Shown: positions 16,369-26,040, counted from the first letter of the stretch. The stretch is DNA of 64,000 bases from Alteromonas oceanisediminis (GCF_018474025.1 NZ_JAHCTA010000005.1:337303-401302), one strand, 5' to 3'. Notes: a model not told the origin generated them from the letters alone. Made by a program: numbers and translations.

Positions 16369-17076
16369 CTATTTCAGATGGCGTCCGCCGTTAAGGTGCA
16401 ATGTTTGGCCCGTAACATATTGGCAACGCAGCAGGTACTCAACGGCCAACACGGCTTCCTGCGGGCCGGGGCAAATCTCTAAAACAGACTTTTTAAGCGC
16501 TCTTGTTCGGTATTCCTGCGAATCATGTTCGTTAAACATCACCAATGCGGGAGCGATGCTGTTCACTTTTACCTGTGGAGCAAACTTTGCGGCAAACGAT
16601 AACGTAAGATTGTGTAGCGCCGCTTTACTAGCAGCGTAGGCTATATGTTTTTTACTGCCTTTCTCCTGCACATAATCGGTCATATGGATAATGTCTGCTA
16701 CGCCCTCTGAGGCGTCGAGAAGGTCAGCCAGTGCAAGATTGAGCTGGTAAGGGGCAGAGGCATGCACTTGCATCATTTTGTGCATGAGTTGGCCATAGTC
16801 ATCGGTATCAGCCTCTTGATCCCAGTCAGAGGCGTTGTGAATAATGCCGCGCAGTGAATGGGTTTCCGATTTGATCGCAGCGATTGCTGCCTCGATGCCT
16901 TGTTGGTTCGCAAAATCAGCATGGATCGCTACCGCTCCGGCAGCAATTAAATGATCCACTGACGGTTTTTTGCGCCGGTATGTTATAATCACTCGCTGAT
17001 TATTGGCGAGAAGTGATTCCGCAACGGCAAGGCCGAGTCGTTGAGCGCCGCCGGTAATGAGTATGGGTGCAGTCAA
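16369..17076 (-). CDS. folM: Dihydromonapterin reductase / dihydrofolate reductase FolM
   Basis: A 235-residue short-chain dehydrogenase. ITGGAQRLG is the NADPH-binding glycine loop, with RRKK after it for the 2'-phosphate. NAS, then YAASKAALHN (Tyr and Lys of YxxxK), and SIAPALV complete the catalytic region. HNASDWDQE and HMTDYVQEKGS are typical of FolM rather than of general SDRs. FolM reduces dihydromonapterin, and more weakly dihydrofolate, in gammaproteobacteria. It is divergent from folE, which makes the pterin precursor; no folX is in the window. Confidence 0.9.
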   Translation of the reverse strand: MTAPILITGGAQRLGLAVAESLLANNQRVIITYRRKKPSVDHLIAAGAVAIHADFANQQGIEAAIAAIKSETHSLRGIIHNASDWDQEADTDDYGQLMHKMMQVHASAPYQLNLALADLLDASEGVADIIHMTDYVQEKGSKKHIAYAASKAALHNLTLSFAAKFAPQVKVNSIAPALVMFNEHDSQEYRTRALKKSVLEICPGPQEAVLAVEYLLRCQYVTGQTLHLNGGRHLK

Positions 17077-17212
17077 GAAAATTTCCTTTCAGGTAAAAAT
17101 GAATGTGCCGGGCCGTGGGATGTGATGGTGACATTGGTTTTTTTTCACGTCAATTAATCCCAAACAAACAGTCGCGACGTATAAGCGGCTCATATAAGGG
17201 TTGGAATAGACT

Positions 17213-17899
17213 ATGTTAACAAACGAAGCAGTGGTCGTGCGTGATGCATTGGAGCCAGTTATTTCCCGGGAAGCCAGTTTAGTTAAACGCGCTCTCGAAG
17301 CCAAAGGATTGGAAACGCCGATGACGGCAAATCGTTTTAGTGACGAACAAAAGCGCGAGCGCATTCAGCAGGCGATGCAAACGGTGATGGAAACGCTTGG
17401 CTTAGATTTGAGCGATGATAGCTTGTGTGACACGCCTAAACGCATTGCTAAAATGTATGTGAATGAAATCTTTTCGGGGCTTGATTACGCTAAATTTCCG
17501 AAGATCACGCAAATCGAAAACAAAATGCACATCGACCAGCCTGTTCAAGTGTCAGATATCAGCTTAACCAGTACCTGTGAACACCATTTTGTGACCATTG
17601 ATGGTACGGCAACGGTCGCGTATATTCCCAAAGACACCGTGATTGGCTTGTCCAAAATTAATCGGTTAGTCGGATTCTTTGCGCAGCGGCCGCAAGTTCA
17701 GGAGCGTTTGACGCAGCAGGTGATGGTAGCGCTTCAGGCCTTGACTGGCACAGAAGACGTTGCAGTGTCGATTAATGCAACACACTATTGCGTCAAAGCT
17801 CGCGGGATCAGAGACAGCAATTCATTTACCAAGACATCCTCGCTCGGCGGGCGGTTTTTAACCGATAGCGGATTACGCAACGAGTTCTATCGCGCCTAA
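17213..17899 (+). CDS. folE: GTP cyclohydrolase I
   Basis: Opens GTP to 7,8-dihydroneopterin triphosphate, the entry to folate and monapterin. The 228-residue protein has [15 protein letters not shown] with zinc ligands Cys122 and His125, [22 protein letters not shown], and [11 protein letters not shown] with Cys193, the third zinc ligand. An extra N-terminal stretch of about 15 residues precedes the family core ([20 protein letters not shown]). It faces folM across 136 bp, so the two could share a control region. Confidence 0.96.
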   Translation: MLTNEAVVVRDALEPVISREASLVKRALEAKGLETPMTANRFSDEQKRERIQQAMQTVMETLGLDLSDDSLCDTPKRIAKMYVNEIFSGLDYAKFPKITQIENKMHIDQPVQVSDISLTSTCEHHFVTIDGTATVAYIPKDTVIGLSKINRLVGFFAQRPQVQERLTQQVMVALQALTGTEDVAVSINATHYCVKARGIRDSNSFTKTSSLGGRFLTDSGLRNEFYRA

Positions 17900-17979
17900 A
17901 GTGCCCGTTCATGTTCAGTTGATATTTACGTCAGTGTCTTTTAGGCTACGCCAAGGATAGGTGTTTCATAGGATATCGA

Positions 17980-19179
17980 ATGCGCTTGCAGATAGGGGCA
18001 TTACTAGGCGCTGCGTTGATGCTTCAAGGCTGTGCCGGCCACGCTACGTTCACGGGTAATACGGATACCGTTGAGGCAAAGCACGCAAAAGCGCAGATTG
18101 AGTCGTTAACTACTATCCCGCCTACATTGCTTGCTGCTGTTTCGAATAGGGTTCCTTCAGAGACTGAAATCTTTCAGTTAACCCCAGCGCAACAGGCGCA
18201 TTTTTTAGCGTTTTATCATTCGCCCACGGTGGCAAACCTGCCTGACAATAAGCGCTTGTTCCGCTACATCGATAATATTTTTACTAACTTTAGCTACCTT
18301 GGTCAAACGTATGACGCATCCACCGCGTTGACGCTGGAAAGTGGCAATTGTATTTCACTGGCCATACTTACCAGCGCGCTGGCTCGTTTGGTGAATGTTG
18401 ATGTGGCCTATCAACGCGTCAATGTTGCGCCCGTTTATCGCCGCTTCGTGAATGTGATGACCTTGTCAACGCACGTTCGAACTCACCTGTACGAAACCAT
18501 AGAGCCAGCACACAACGAGCTGGTGGTGATCCGGCCTCGGTTGATAGTCGATTACTACCCTCAAAGCTCCAACATTCGTGGCGACATGATTTCCGAAGCC
18601 GCGTTTTTGTCGATGTACTATCGCAATCTCGCCAGCGACGCCATCATTCAGCGAGACTATGCCTACGCCTATATCATTATGCAAAAAGCGCTGTCTATCT
18701 TGCCAAGTGATCAAGAGAATTTGAATACCATGGCAGTCATACTGAATAAGTTAGGCGAGACGCAACAGGCGCTCGCACTCTACGCCTATGCCGCCAATCA
18801 AAATGATGTTTCTCTGAATTTGATTGCTAATTACACGGATTTACTGACAAAAACCGGACAAAAGGCGCGGGCGGATCAGTTTTCAGAGCGCCTGTTACGT
18901 GCTCACAGCGACAACCCTTATCAATGGATAGACGCTGCTGAAGAACGGATTGCCAGTGGTGAACACTTTATCGCGCGCTCAATGCTTCAAAAGGCTATCG
19001 ATCGCGCTCCATACCTTCACGAAGCCTACTTTAGTTTAGCGAAAAGTTACTACCTTACTCAGGAATTGAGTAAAGCGGATGACGCACTGACAACAGCGGC
19101 ACAGCTCAGCCAATTACCTGAGACTGAGAAATTGTATACAGCGAAACGAGCCGTTCTAGCGCTTGTGGAGGAGCCTTAA
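17980..19179 (+). CDS. Lipoprotein with transglutaminase-like and TPR regions
   Basis: A 399-residue lipoprotein with lipobox LQGC (Cys18). Residues about 100-160 include LESGNCISLAILTSALARL, where the S-G-N-C segment resembles the active-site cysteine region of the SirB1/transglutaminase-like superfamily; an H in VRTHLYE may follow it. From about residue 210 on, tetratricopeptide-type helical pairs are evident (YAYIIMQKALSILPSDQENL, GETQQALALYAYA and further repeats). Such proteins are usually envelope scaffolds. AGGA lies eight bases before the ATG. The 3' end overlaps the zinc-ribbon gene by four bases on the opposite strand. Confidence 0.75.
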   Translation: MRLQIGALLGAALMLQGCAGHATFTGNTDTVEAKHAKAQIESLTTIPPTLLAAVSNRVPSETEIFQLTPAQQAHFLAFYHSPTVANLPDNKRLFRYIDNIFTNFSYLGQTYDASTALTLESGNCISLAILTSALARLVNVDVAYQRVNVAPVYRRFVNVMTLSTHVRTHLYETIEPAHNELVVIRPRLIVDYYPQSSNIRGDMISEAAFLSMYYRNLASDAIIQRDYAYAYIIMQKALSILPSDQENLNTMAVILNKLGETQQALALYAYAANQNDVSLNLIANYTDLLTKTGQKARADQFSERLLRAHSDNPYQWIDAAEERIASGEHFIARSMLQKAIDRAPYLHEAYFSLAKSYYLTQELSKADDALTTAAQLSQLPETEKLYTAKRAVLALVEEP

Positions 19180-19397
19180 CGTCCCGCTGTATTTTCTTCC
19201 ACGCTGCTGGCAATAATATTCACTGAATCGCGAAGGCCGTCGGCAACGACCACTTCGAGCAAATGGTTACATTGGCAACACTTCATTTCATGGTCACGAT
19301 ATTTTTCACCCAGAAGTTGGGTGGATATTGTGTTGATGGCACCACAATCGGGGCACAAAAATTCAGCGGTCGTGGTTTTGCCTATACTTTCCTGCAT
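19176..19397 (-). CDS. Small zinc-ribbon protein
   Basis: A 73-residue protein. FLCPDCGAINTI and MKCCQCNHLLEV give two CxxC pairs spaced about 28 residues apart, a zinc-ribbon layout. AAGGAG lies seven bases before the ATG. No function is known. Confidence 0.72.
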   Translation of the reverse strand: MQESIGKTTTAEFLCPDCGAINTISTQLLGEKYRDHEMKCCQCNHLLEVVVADGLRDSVNIIASSVEENTAGR

Positions 19398-19507
19398 GGT
19401 GTTCTCCTTGAACAGGGTGGGCGAATTCCTAGTCGCACTGTAGTTAAGCGTAGCCTTAAATCATGATTTAACGCAAATATCGCGTTGATTGACCGATATT
19501 TTGCGAT

Positions 19508-21436
19508 CTAATGTAAAATCCAGCGTGTTTGATAGGGGGCCATCGCGATGGTTTTATGTGGTTTAACCGTTTCCGTAGGGTGGCTTAGCAAATCGACTCC
19601 GCACAATTGACCTTCGGCAATATTAACGGTTTGCGCATGCTCTGAGAAATTGACGATCACGGTCAATTGCTCAGCGCTTTTGGCACTGGCCGCGTAGCGT
19701 CGAAAGGCAAAACAATGCTCATTGTCCACGCGCAAAATCCGTGTCTGGCTTGAACCGAACACAGCGTGTGATTTTCTGATCGCAACCATTCGCTTGATGC
19801 CATCATATATTATCTGATGGTAATCCCCCTGCGTGGTTAATTGTTGAATAGCATCATCATCGATAGGGATGCGCTGTACCCAACGGTCATCATGGGTTTT
19901 CGCGGGATCGTTGCGGTATCCATAGTCATTCAGTAAGCCAAGTTCATCACCGCTATACAACAAGGGGATACCGCCAATACTCAGAATAATCGAATGAACC
20001 AGAAGAACGCGTTTGATGGCTGTGGTCAATGCTGCATCATCGTGCTCCATCAAGGCTAACTCTACGCCACAAAGTGACGCCAATGAGCCGCAGACTCTGC
20101 AATCACCCGTGCTGGGGTTTTCTGCAAAAGCTACACCGCTGGCAAACGAACCGTCGAAACGACCGGTGAAAAATTGGTTCAAAAAATGCCGATGATCCTG
20201 AGGGTTAATGCCTAGATCCCACGCCACTGCATCGTCAAACGTCCAACCAATATCATCATGACAACGCACGTAATTGACCCAGGCGCAGTCGTCAGTGATC
20301 CTAAAACTTTTTTGCATGCTGTGAGTGAGCAAACGGGTTTTTCGAGTGGCCAGACTGTTCCAAATCAAAGCCATCAGTAGCGGGTTGTAAGAGAGTTGGC
20401 ACTCGTCCTTGGCTATATACTTGTTAACTTCATCAGGGTGAACAATGGCTTCTGACTTAAATACCACGGCTGGCGCTGCAATTTGCAGGCACGCGTTGAA
20501 CGCCTTAATCAATACATGCGCTTTGTGCTGATTTTCACAGTCAGTGCCCATCTCTTTCCAGATAAAGGCCAACGCATCCAAACGTAGCGCATCGCAACCG
20601 ATGTTCGCGAGAAACAGCATTTCGCCAACGATGGCGGTGAATACTTCGGGGTTTGAATAATTCAAATCCCATTGGAAACTGTTAAAGGTAGTCCACACCC
20701 ACTTTTGCGTGTTCTCATTCCACGTGAAATTACCACGGCGCACCTGCGGGAAAATTTCACGCAGATTCTTTTCGTACTCATCTGGAATACGTCGATCATC
20801 AAACAGGTAATAATAATCCTGATACTGACTATCGCCCTGCTGTGCTGCCAGTGCCCAGGGGTGTTCATCCGACGTATGGTTAAACACAAAATCAAGCACC
20901 AGACTGATTCCTTCGTTGCGCAGCGCCTCTGCCAATGCGCTAAGGTCGCGCATAGTGCCTAGGCGGCGGTCGACAGTGCGATAATCTGAGACAGCATAGC
21001 CTCCATCACTGTCACCCTCCGGCGCGGCGTATAAGGGCATAAGGTGCAAATAGGTAACCCCTAAGTCTTTAAGGTAAGGGATGCGAGATTGCAGGTGGGT
21101 TAAATTACCTGCGAATAAATCCACATAACACGCCATGCCCAACATGTTTTCTTGTCGAAACCACTGCGGCTCAGCGAGTCGTTCACCATCTCTTTTTTTC
21201 AAAGCACGCGAACGGGAGGAAAGCCCATTCAGAAGGGTTTGGGTTAACTCTTGCAGGTGATAATAAAAGTCGTAACGATGCCCATACACGTCAATAAGTA
21301 GCGGAAACAACACCGCGAAGTGAGCGCTCATTCGCTTCTCGAACAACGCACGATCCGTCTTGGAGGTGTGGGAAAAGTCTAGCGACGACATAAGTCGCTG
21401 CTGACAACGATGTGCTTCTTGCTGAATATTTTTCAC
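19508..21436 (-). CDS. Amylosucrase (GH13 subfamily 4)
   Basis: Uses sucrose to extend alpha-1,4-glucan, releasing fructose. The 642-residue protein matches the Neisseria enzyme in length and order. An all-helical N-terminal domain (1-90) is followed by a TIM barrel with APEGDSDGGYAVSDYR (sucrose-pocket Asp), CDALRLDALAFIWKE (nucleophile Asp287), VFKSEAIVHP (acid/base Glu329) and YVRCHDDIGW (His393, Asp394). The HDDIGW and SDGGYAVSDY signatures separate amylosucrase and related sucrose enzymes from amylases. No signal peptide is seen, so it is cytosolic. It diverges from a ROK kinase that could phosphorylate the fructose it releases. Confidence 0.92.
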   Translation of the reverse strand: MKNIQQEAHRCQQRLMSSLDFSHTSKTDRALFEKRMSAHFAVLFPLLIDVYGHRYDFYYHLQELTQTLLNGLSSRSRALKKRDGERLAEPQWFRQENMLGMACYVDLFAGNLTHLQSRIPYLKDLGVTYLHLMPLYAAPEGDSDGGYAVSDYRTVDRRLGTMRDLSALAEALRNEGISLVLDFVFNHTSDEHPWALAAQQGDSQYQDYYYLFDDRRIPDEYEKNLREIFPQVRRGNFTWNENTQKWVWTTFNSFQWDLNYSNPEVFTAIVGEMLFLANIGCDALRLDALAFIWKEMGTDCENQHKAHVLIKAFNACLQIAAPAVVFKSEAIVHPDEVNKYIAKDECQLSYNPLLMALIWNSLATRKTRLLTHSMQKSFRITDDCAWVNYVRCHDDIGWTFDDAVAWDLGINPQDHRHFLNQFFTGRFDGSFASGVAFAENPSTGDCRVCGSLASLCGVELALMEHDDAALTTAIKRVLLVHSIILSIGGIPLLYSGDELGLLNDYGYRNDPAKTHDDRWVQRIPIDDDAIQQLTTQGDYHQIIYDGIKRMVAIRKSHAVFGSSQTRILRVDNEHCFAFRRYAASAKSAEQLTVIVNFSEHAQTVNIAEGQLCGVDLLSHPTETVKPHKTIAMAPYQTRWILH

Positions 21437-21535
21437 CGCGTTACCTACCCTACCGCTGTGTTGTCACTGAGTGATGTGACACAAAAAAGCGAATGGATTG
21501 AAGTTTACACTATGCATAAATTTTGCTAATTTTAT

Positions 21536-21549
21536 CTTAATCGATTAAG
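21536..21549. promoter_or_regulatory. LacI/GalR-type operator palindrome
   Basis: CTTAATCGATTAAG is a perfect 14-bp palindrome with the central CG step and AATCGATT core common to LacI/GalR operators. It lies in the shared 182-bp control region of amylosucrase and the ROK kinase, so both could be under one sugar-responsive repressor. No LacI gene is in the window. Confidence 0.65.
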
Positions 21550-21618
21550 TTTTTAAGTCAAGATCTCTGTGCTTTTTCGGAAACATCATTCATTGTACTT
21601 TGCCATAGGGAGAAAACC

Positions 21619-22503
21619 GTGACGAGAACACCGCCAAATTTCGCTGTCATCGAAGCGGGTGGAACTAAATTTAATTGCGCTGTAGTGTCGGCTGATCGCG
21701 ACATCCTGCGTGAACAGCGAGTTGCCACTACCTCGCCGGATGAAACGCTTGCCGACGTTATTGCATTTTTTCAACAGGCACGAGTCAGCGGTTTAAGTTT
21801 CGAACAGCTTGGGGTCGCAAGTTTTGGGCCTTTGGATCTCAACCCGCTTTCTGCGACCTATGGCAATATCACTCAAACACCCAAACCGTACTGGTCAAAC
21901 GCGGCGTTGCTATCCCGATTGACCGATGCACTGAACTGTCGGGGCGCGATTGACACCGATGTTAACGCTGCCGCATTAGCAGAGTCGCGTTGGGGGGCTG
22001 GGATCGGTGCCGAGGTTGTTGTTTACATCACCGTGGGTACTGGCGTGGGGGGAGGTGTGGCCATCAACGGACAAACAGTGAAAGGTCTCATTCACCCTGA
22101 AATAGGTCACCTGCCGGCCAGACATGCTGTGTTTAACCGGGGTTGTTGTCCGTTTCATTCTCACTGCGTTGAAGGCTTCGCATCGGGCACCGCGATGGCG
22201 TCGTTGTGGGGCCAATCGGCAGAAACATTGGCGCCTAGCCATGAAGCTTGGGATGCACAAGCGGATGTTCTAGCGCAGTTGGCGCACTCGCTGTTGCTGA
22301 CGTTAAGCCCCAATAAAATCATCTTTGGCGGCGGCGTGATGCAAGTGTCGTGGCTCCTGCCTCTTGTCATAACGAAACTGCAACATCAGATAGGCGAATA
22401 CCTGCGGCTACCTGACAACACTACGCTAAGTGACATCATCCAAGCACCGGGGTTAGGCACTCGCTCTGGTCTCATGGGGGCGCTGGCACTGGTTTGCGAT
22501 TGA
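21619..22503 (+). CDS. ROK-family sugar kinase, probably fructokinase
   Basis: A 294-residue kinase. VIEAGGTKFNCAVV is the phosphate-1 loop of the ROK/actin fold, VYITVGTGVGGGVAINGQ is phosphate-2, and EIGHLPARH followed by GCCPFHSHCVEGFASG is the zinc-binding ROK signature. The short form with CPFHxxCxEG matches bacterial fructokinases such as that of Bacillus. The position opposite amylosucrase, which releases fructose, supports fructokinase (inference from context). A LacI-type palindrome lies 69 bp before the start. Confidence 0.85.
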   Translation: MTRTPPNFAVIEAGGTKFNCAVVSADRDILREQRVATTSPDETLADVIAFFQQARVSGLSFEQLGVASFGPLDLNPLSATYGNITQTPKPYWSNAALLSRLTDALNCRGAIDTDVNAAALAESRWGAGIGAEVVVYITVGTGVGGGVAINGQTVKGLIHPEIGHLPARHAVFNRGCCPFHSHCVEGFASGTAMASLWGQSAETLAPSHEAWDAQADVLAQLAHSLLLTLSPNKIIFGGGVMQVSWLLPLVITKLQHQIGEYLRLPDNTTLSDIIQAPGLGTRSGLMGALALVCD

Positions 22504-22504
22504 G

Positions 22505-22900
22505 CTAGCGACTATAGAGTTCCAGTGGAAGGCCGTCTGGATCCTGAAAAAAAGTAAAACGCTTTCCTGTGTAGGGGTCTGTACGGATGGCTTCGACTTT
22601 CACGCCTAACCCCACCAATTGCGCGACTGCCTTTTCGATATCAGTGACGCGCAAGGCCAAATGGCGCAACCCCTGCGCTTCTGGTTGTGACGGTCTAGCC
22701 GGTGGATCAGGAAAGGAAAACAGCTCCAATTGGCCGCCACCCGGCACGGCAAGATCCAACTTATGGGAATGCCGAGCTTGTCTAAAATGCTCGGCAATAA
22801 TAGTGCAGCCTAGTACGTCGCAATAAAATGCCTTTGAGCGCGCATAGTCGCTACAAATGATCGCAACGTGATGAATGCCCTCAATACCATCAATTGCCAT
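22505..22900 (-). CDS. VOC-family (glyoxalase-like) protein
   Basis: 131 residues in two VOC modules: GIEGIHHVAIICSDYARSK opens the first and GLRHLALRVTDIEKA the second. His11, Glu61, His76 and Glu128, counted approximately, could be the four metal ligands. It resembles the YaeR/SMU1112c group of predicted lyases. The 5' end overlaps the GH13 lipoprotein gene by 11 bases, so it is the last gene of an AKR-GH13-VOC operon. Confidence 0.87.
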   Translation of the reverse strand: MAIDGIEGIHHVAIICSDYARSKAFYCDVLGCTIIAEHFRQARHSHKLDLAVPGGGQLELFSFPDPPARPSQPEAQGLRHLALRVTDIEKAVAQLVGLGVKVEAIRTDPYTGKRFTFFQDPDGLPLELYSR

Positions 22901-25028
22901 TTAACGTCGCTCGATGACTGACCGTCGTACCAGCAGAATCCTCAGCCACAACTTCAATTTCACTCACACCCTCAAGCAAAGCCGGGGGGATAATGGCTTG
23001 ATAAGGGGCTGTAAAGTCGCTTGCAGCAAGCTCTCTGCTGCCATCAGCGCGGACCAAGTAAGTGCTTACCGTGACGGCGGGCAAGTCTCTAGCCGAAGAC
23101 TGTTGAGTTGAGCCGGCGAAATCCAGTGTGTATCTCAACTGTACGCGTTCGTTGTCGTGGGTTTCAGATGTAAGTGAGATGCTTACTGGTTCGGCAGGCG
23201 TTATCGCTTCGCTGGTTTGGTATAGCGCATAGCTAAAAGGCGGCAAAGTTATGCTGATATGTGCATTACCACTGGTATTGGGTTCGCTGAGACGCACCGC
23301 CTTACCTGCAACAATTGGTTGATAATTACCATACGCCGCAACGGTCACCGTCTGTTCTTCGCCCGAAGGGTTGAACAACGCAAGGTAGTCAATCAACTCA
23401 TTCGGTTCAATGCGTGAAAAGGCAAATACACCCGTGGAAGCAGCCATTGGCGTCCCGTCTTCATGAAGAAGCTGGCGCGCTTGTTGATGGCCATAGCGCA
23501 GTGCAGTATGTTCCTGCCGCAACTTAGCTAAAGCACCAAGCCCAAGATAGAGTGGATGGCTTTGGTCGAAATTACTGTCTGCGGTAGTGGCATCAGTGCC
23601 AATCAATTCGTTATCGTTGTAGCTTTCGACCCGAGAAGGAAACATATTCTCACGTGCATCAACATCACCGCCATCGCCGGTAAAACCTTGTTCATCACCG
23701 TAGTAAATGACTGGAATACCGCGCGAGAGATACATAAATGCATGCGAAAGTAGATTCCGCGCTACCAATTCTTCGTCTGATGCGCCCTTCTGAGCCTGGC
23801 GTAAAAACATACCAGCTCGGCCCATGTCGTGGTTACCCAAAAAGTTCATCAACAGTGTGGCATCACTGTCGGCATCATTATAATAATCGTCGTTTTCTAA
23901 TAATCGGTGAAGCGGCTCATTGGTCCCGTCACGGTAGAAGGTATCAGCTACCGCATACTGCATACCGAAGTCCAACACCGATGGCATCTGGCCTAAGGTC
24001 GTGTAACGACTTAGCACAGCAGGGTTGCCGTCGTAGACTTCGCCAAACACATGAAAATGGTCAATGCCCAAAGATTTGGCGTGCGCCATAATTGCGGGTG
24101 TGAATTGCTGCCAGAAGGATAAATCCACGTGTTTAACGGTGTCGATTCTAAACCCGTCCGGCTTGAATTCGGTGATGATATCTTTATAAATATCAATCAT
24201 TCCTTCCACCACGCGTGGATGCGACGTTTTTAAATCGTCCAAACCAACAAAGTCACCGTTTAAAGCACTTTCTCCCTGCCAAAAGCTATCGCCTTGATTA
24301 TGGTAGTACTGAGGATCATTCAGCCAATCCGGCGTTTTAACCTTGTCTAAACCGTCGGGAATAAACGGGGTGTAGGTATCGCCCGCTGCGAGCGCCTCTG
24401 TGCTTTTATATTCACAACCTTCATTACCTTCTTTAAAGGTACCGTCGGGATTGTGGCATTCCTCATACCGGATAACGTCTGCGGTATGGTTGGTAATGAT
24501 ATCAAAAAATATTTTCAGGCCGCGTTGATGTGCCGCATCAATCAAACTCTTCAAATCATCATTGCTGCCAAAGTGTGGATCGATTTGGGTGAAATCGAGG
24601 ATCCAATAGCCGTGGTGGGCAAACCCGGTCAATTGAATGGCTTGGTTGCGTAGAATGGGCGTCATCCAAATCGCCGTCACGCCTAGGTTTTGCAGGTAAT
24701 CCAGTTTAGCCTCAATGCCCTGCATGTCACCGCCATGAAACGCCCATTTCGAAGTCACGTCTAACCCGCCACGGCTTATTTCAAGGGAGTCTGAACCATT
24801 GTCATTGTCAGGATTGGCATTGTAAAAGCGATCGGGAAGGACAAAGTAAAATACATCGTCGCGCACATCCCGCTGATGCGTCTCAAATATTTTGGGTTGA
24901 ACCATGCTCTGTTGCGCGGCTTGAGTAGGGTTTTGCGGTTCTGGCGAAACGTTCGACGTTGGCTTACACCCGCTGATGAAGGTGATGGCCATGCCCAGAG
25001 CGACCAAAGTATGTTTACAGGTGACCAT
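22890..25028 (-). CDS. GH13 alpha-amylase-family lipoprotein
   Basis: A 712-residue secreted lipoprotein. MVTCKHTLVALGMAITFISG leads to lipobox Cys21. The GH13 barrel begins near residue 55, with DIITNHTAD, GFRIDTVKH (nucleophile Asp296), HVFGEVYDG (acid Glu330) and FLGNHDMGR (Asp401), the complete catalytic set. A beta-sandwich C domain ends near FSYALYQTSEA, and about 110 residues resembling an Ig-like module follow. Envelope attachment suggests hydrolysis of external or periplasmic starch and maltodextrin. AAAGGA precedes the ATG, and the upstream AKR gene ends 34 bp away. Confidence 0.9.
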   Translation of the reverse strand: MVTCKHTLVALGMAITFISGCKPTSNVSPEPQNPTQAAQQSMVQPKIFETHQRDVRDDVFYFVLPDRFYNANPDNDNGSDSLEISRGGLDVTSKWAFHGGDMQGIEAKLDYLQNLGVTAIWMTPILRNQAIQLTGFAHHGYWILDFTQIDPHFGSNDDLKSLIDAAHQRGLKIFFDIITNHTADVIRYEECHNPDGTFKEGNEGCEYKSTEALAAGDTYTPFIPDGLDKVKTPDWLNDPQYYHNQGDSFWQGESALNGDFVGLDDLKTSHPRVVEGMIDIYKDIITEFKPDGFRIDTVKHVDLSFWQQFTPAIMAHAKSLGIDHFHVFGEVYDGNPAVLSRYTTLGQMPSVLDFGMQYAVADTFYRDGTNEPLHRLLENDDYYNDADSDATLLMNFLGNHDMGRAGMFLRQAQKGASDEELVARNLLSHAFMYLSRGIPVIYYGDEQGFTGDGGDVDARENMFPSRVESYNDNELIGTDATTADSNFDQSHPLYLGLGALAKLRQEHTALRYGHQQARQLLHEDGTPMAASTGVFAFSRIEPNELIDYLALFNPSGEEQTVTVAAYGNYQPIVAGKAVRLSEPNTSGNAHISITLPPFSYALYQTSEAITPAEPVSISLTSETHDNERVQLRYTLDFAGSTQQSSARDLPAVTVSTYLVRADGSRELAASDFTAPYQAIIPPALLEGVSEIEVVAEDSAGTTVSHRATLNGN

Positions 25029-25062
25029 ATAACGGATCCTTTCTACGGTTTAATATACGGGT

Positions 25063-26040
25063 TTAAGGCACTTCAGTGCCGCGACTTGCTTCAAATAATT
25101 GATACCAATGCTCTCTAGTTAACGTGAGCTGTTCTGCCTTCGTACAGGATGCGATACGTTTCGTATTTGTTGTTCCTATAATTGGCTGAATATTCATTGG
25201 AAGTCGCATTAACCAGGCTAGCGCAATGGCTTCGCTCGTCGTTTGGTATTCTGCCGCGAGTTGGCGGACACAGGCATAAATTCGCTGATGCTGTGCGGTC
25301 GCCTGTGGCTTAGCTGAGGTAATATTACCCTGCGCCAGGCTTCCCCATGCCTGAATTTGAATCTGGTTTAGCTGACAATATTCCAGCAGGCCTGTATCTA
25401 TGCTAGCGCCTAATGCATTCGTGCTGCCGCTGGTCATGCTATCTTCCAGTAGCGGACAGTGTGCCAAACTCATCTCAATTTGGTTAGCCACAATGGGCTG
25501 TTGCAGTGCGCTCTGTAGCCACGCGATATGACGGCTATGCATATTGGATACGCCTATTTGGTCAATCTTACCTGCCTTGATCATTGCGTTTAGTGTTGCA
25601 GCGGTTTCATCCAAGTGCATCAGGGGGTCAGGGCGATGCAGCAGTAAAACATCTAAGCGCTCCACATTCAGTTGCTTTAGGCTTTTTTCAACCGAATGCT
25701 GCAGCCAAGCCGCGGAAAAATCATAGCGTTTTGGCCCGTCTTCATCAGCAAAGCGGATGGCACATTTAGTCTGAATGACCATGCGTTCACGCAATGAGGG
25801 ATTCTGTCGTATGACCTGGCCAAACACTTGCTCCGCTTTACCGAAGGTATAAATGTCTGCGTGGTCGAATACCGTAATTCGGTTGTCGAGCGCGCTTTCA
25901 ATGACCTGATGCGCCTGGGCTTCATCGGCCGCGGTGATAGCCTCATTGTTCCAGCCTCCGCCTAGACCCATGCACCCATATATAATGCGACTCGCATTCG
26001 GAAAGGCTCGATTTAAGGGCGAAAGCTTGTCTGGGCTCAT
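25063..26040 (-). CDS. Aldo/keto reductase (YdhF-like)
   Basis: A 325-residue NADP-dependent oxidoreductase. FDHADIYTFGKAE holds the catalytic Asp59 and Tyr64, VIQTKCAIR holds Lys92 and LLLHRPDP holds His135. IIGTTNTKRI is the cofactor phosphate-binding end. The fold and the LLHRPDPLM motif match the YdhF branch. The substrate is unknown; being first in the operon with the GH13 lipoprotein suggests a carbonyl derived from sugars, but this is inference. Confidence 0.9.
   Translation of the reverse strand: MSPDKLSPLNRAFPNASRIIYGCMGLGGGWNNEAITAADEAQAHQVIESALDNRITVFDHADIYTFGKAEQVFGQVIRQNPSLRERMVIQTKCAIRFADEDGPKRYDFSAAWLQHSVEKSLKQLNVERLDVLLLHRPDPLMHLDETAATLNAMIKAGKIDQIGVSNMHSRHIAWLQSALQQPIVANQIEMSLAHCPLLEDSMTSGSTNALGASIDTGLLEYCQLNQIQIQAWGSLAQGNITSAKPQATAQHQRIYACVRQLAAEYQTTSEAIALAWLMRLPMNIQPIIGTTNTKRIASCTKAEQLTLTREHWYQLFEASRGTEVP

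Noticed and set aside
17089..17364. Minus-strand frame before folM
   Set aside because: Overlaps the folE start region; it is the reverse of the FolE N-terminus.
20013..20962. Plus-strand frames within amylosucrase
   Set aside because: Antisense to catalytic motifs of amylosucrase.
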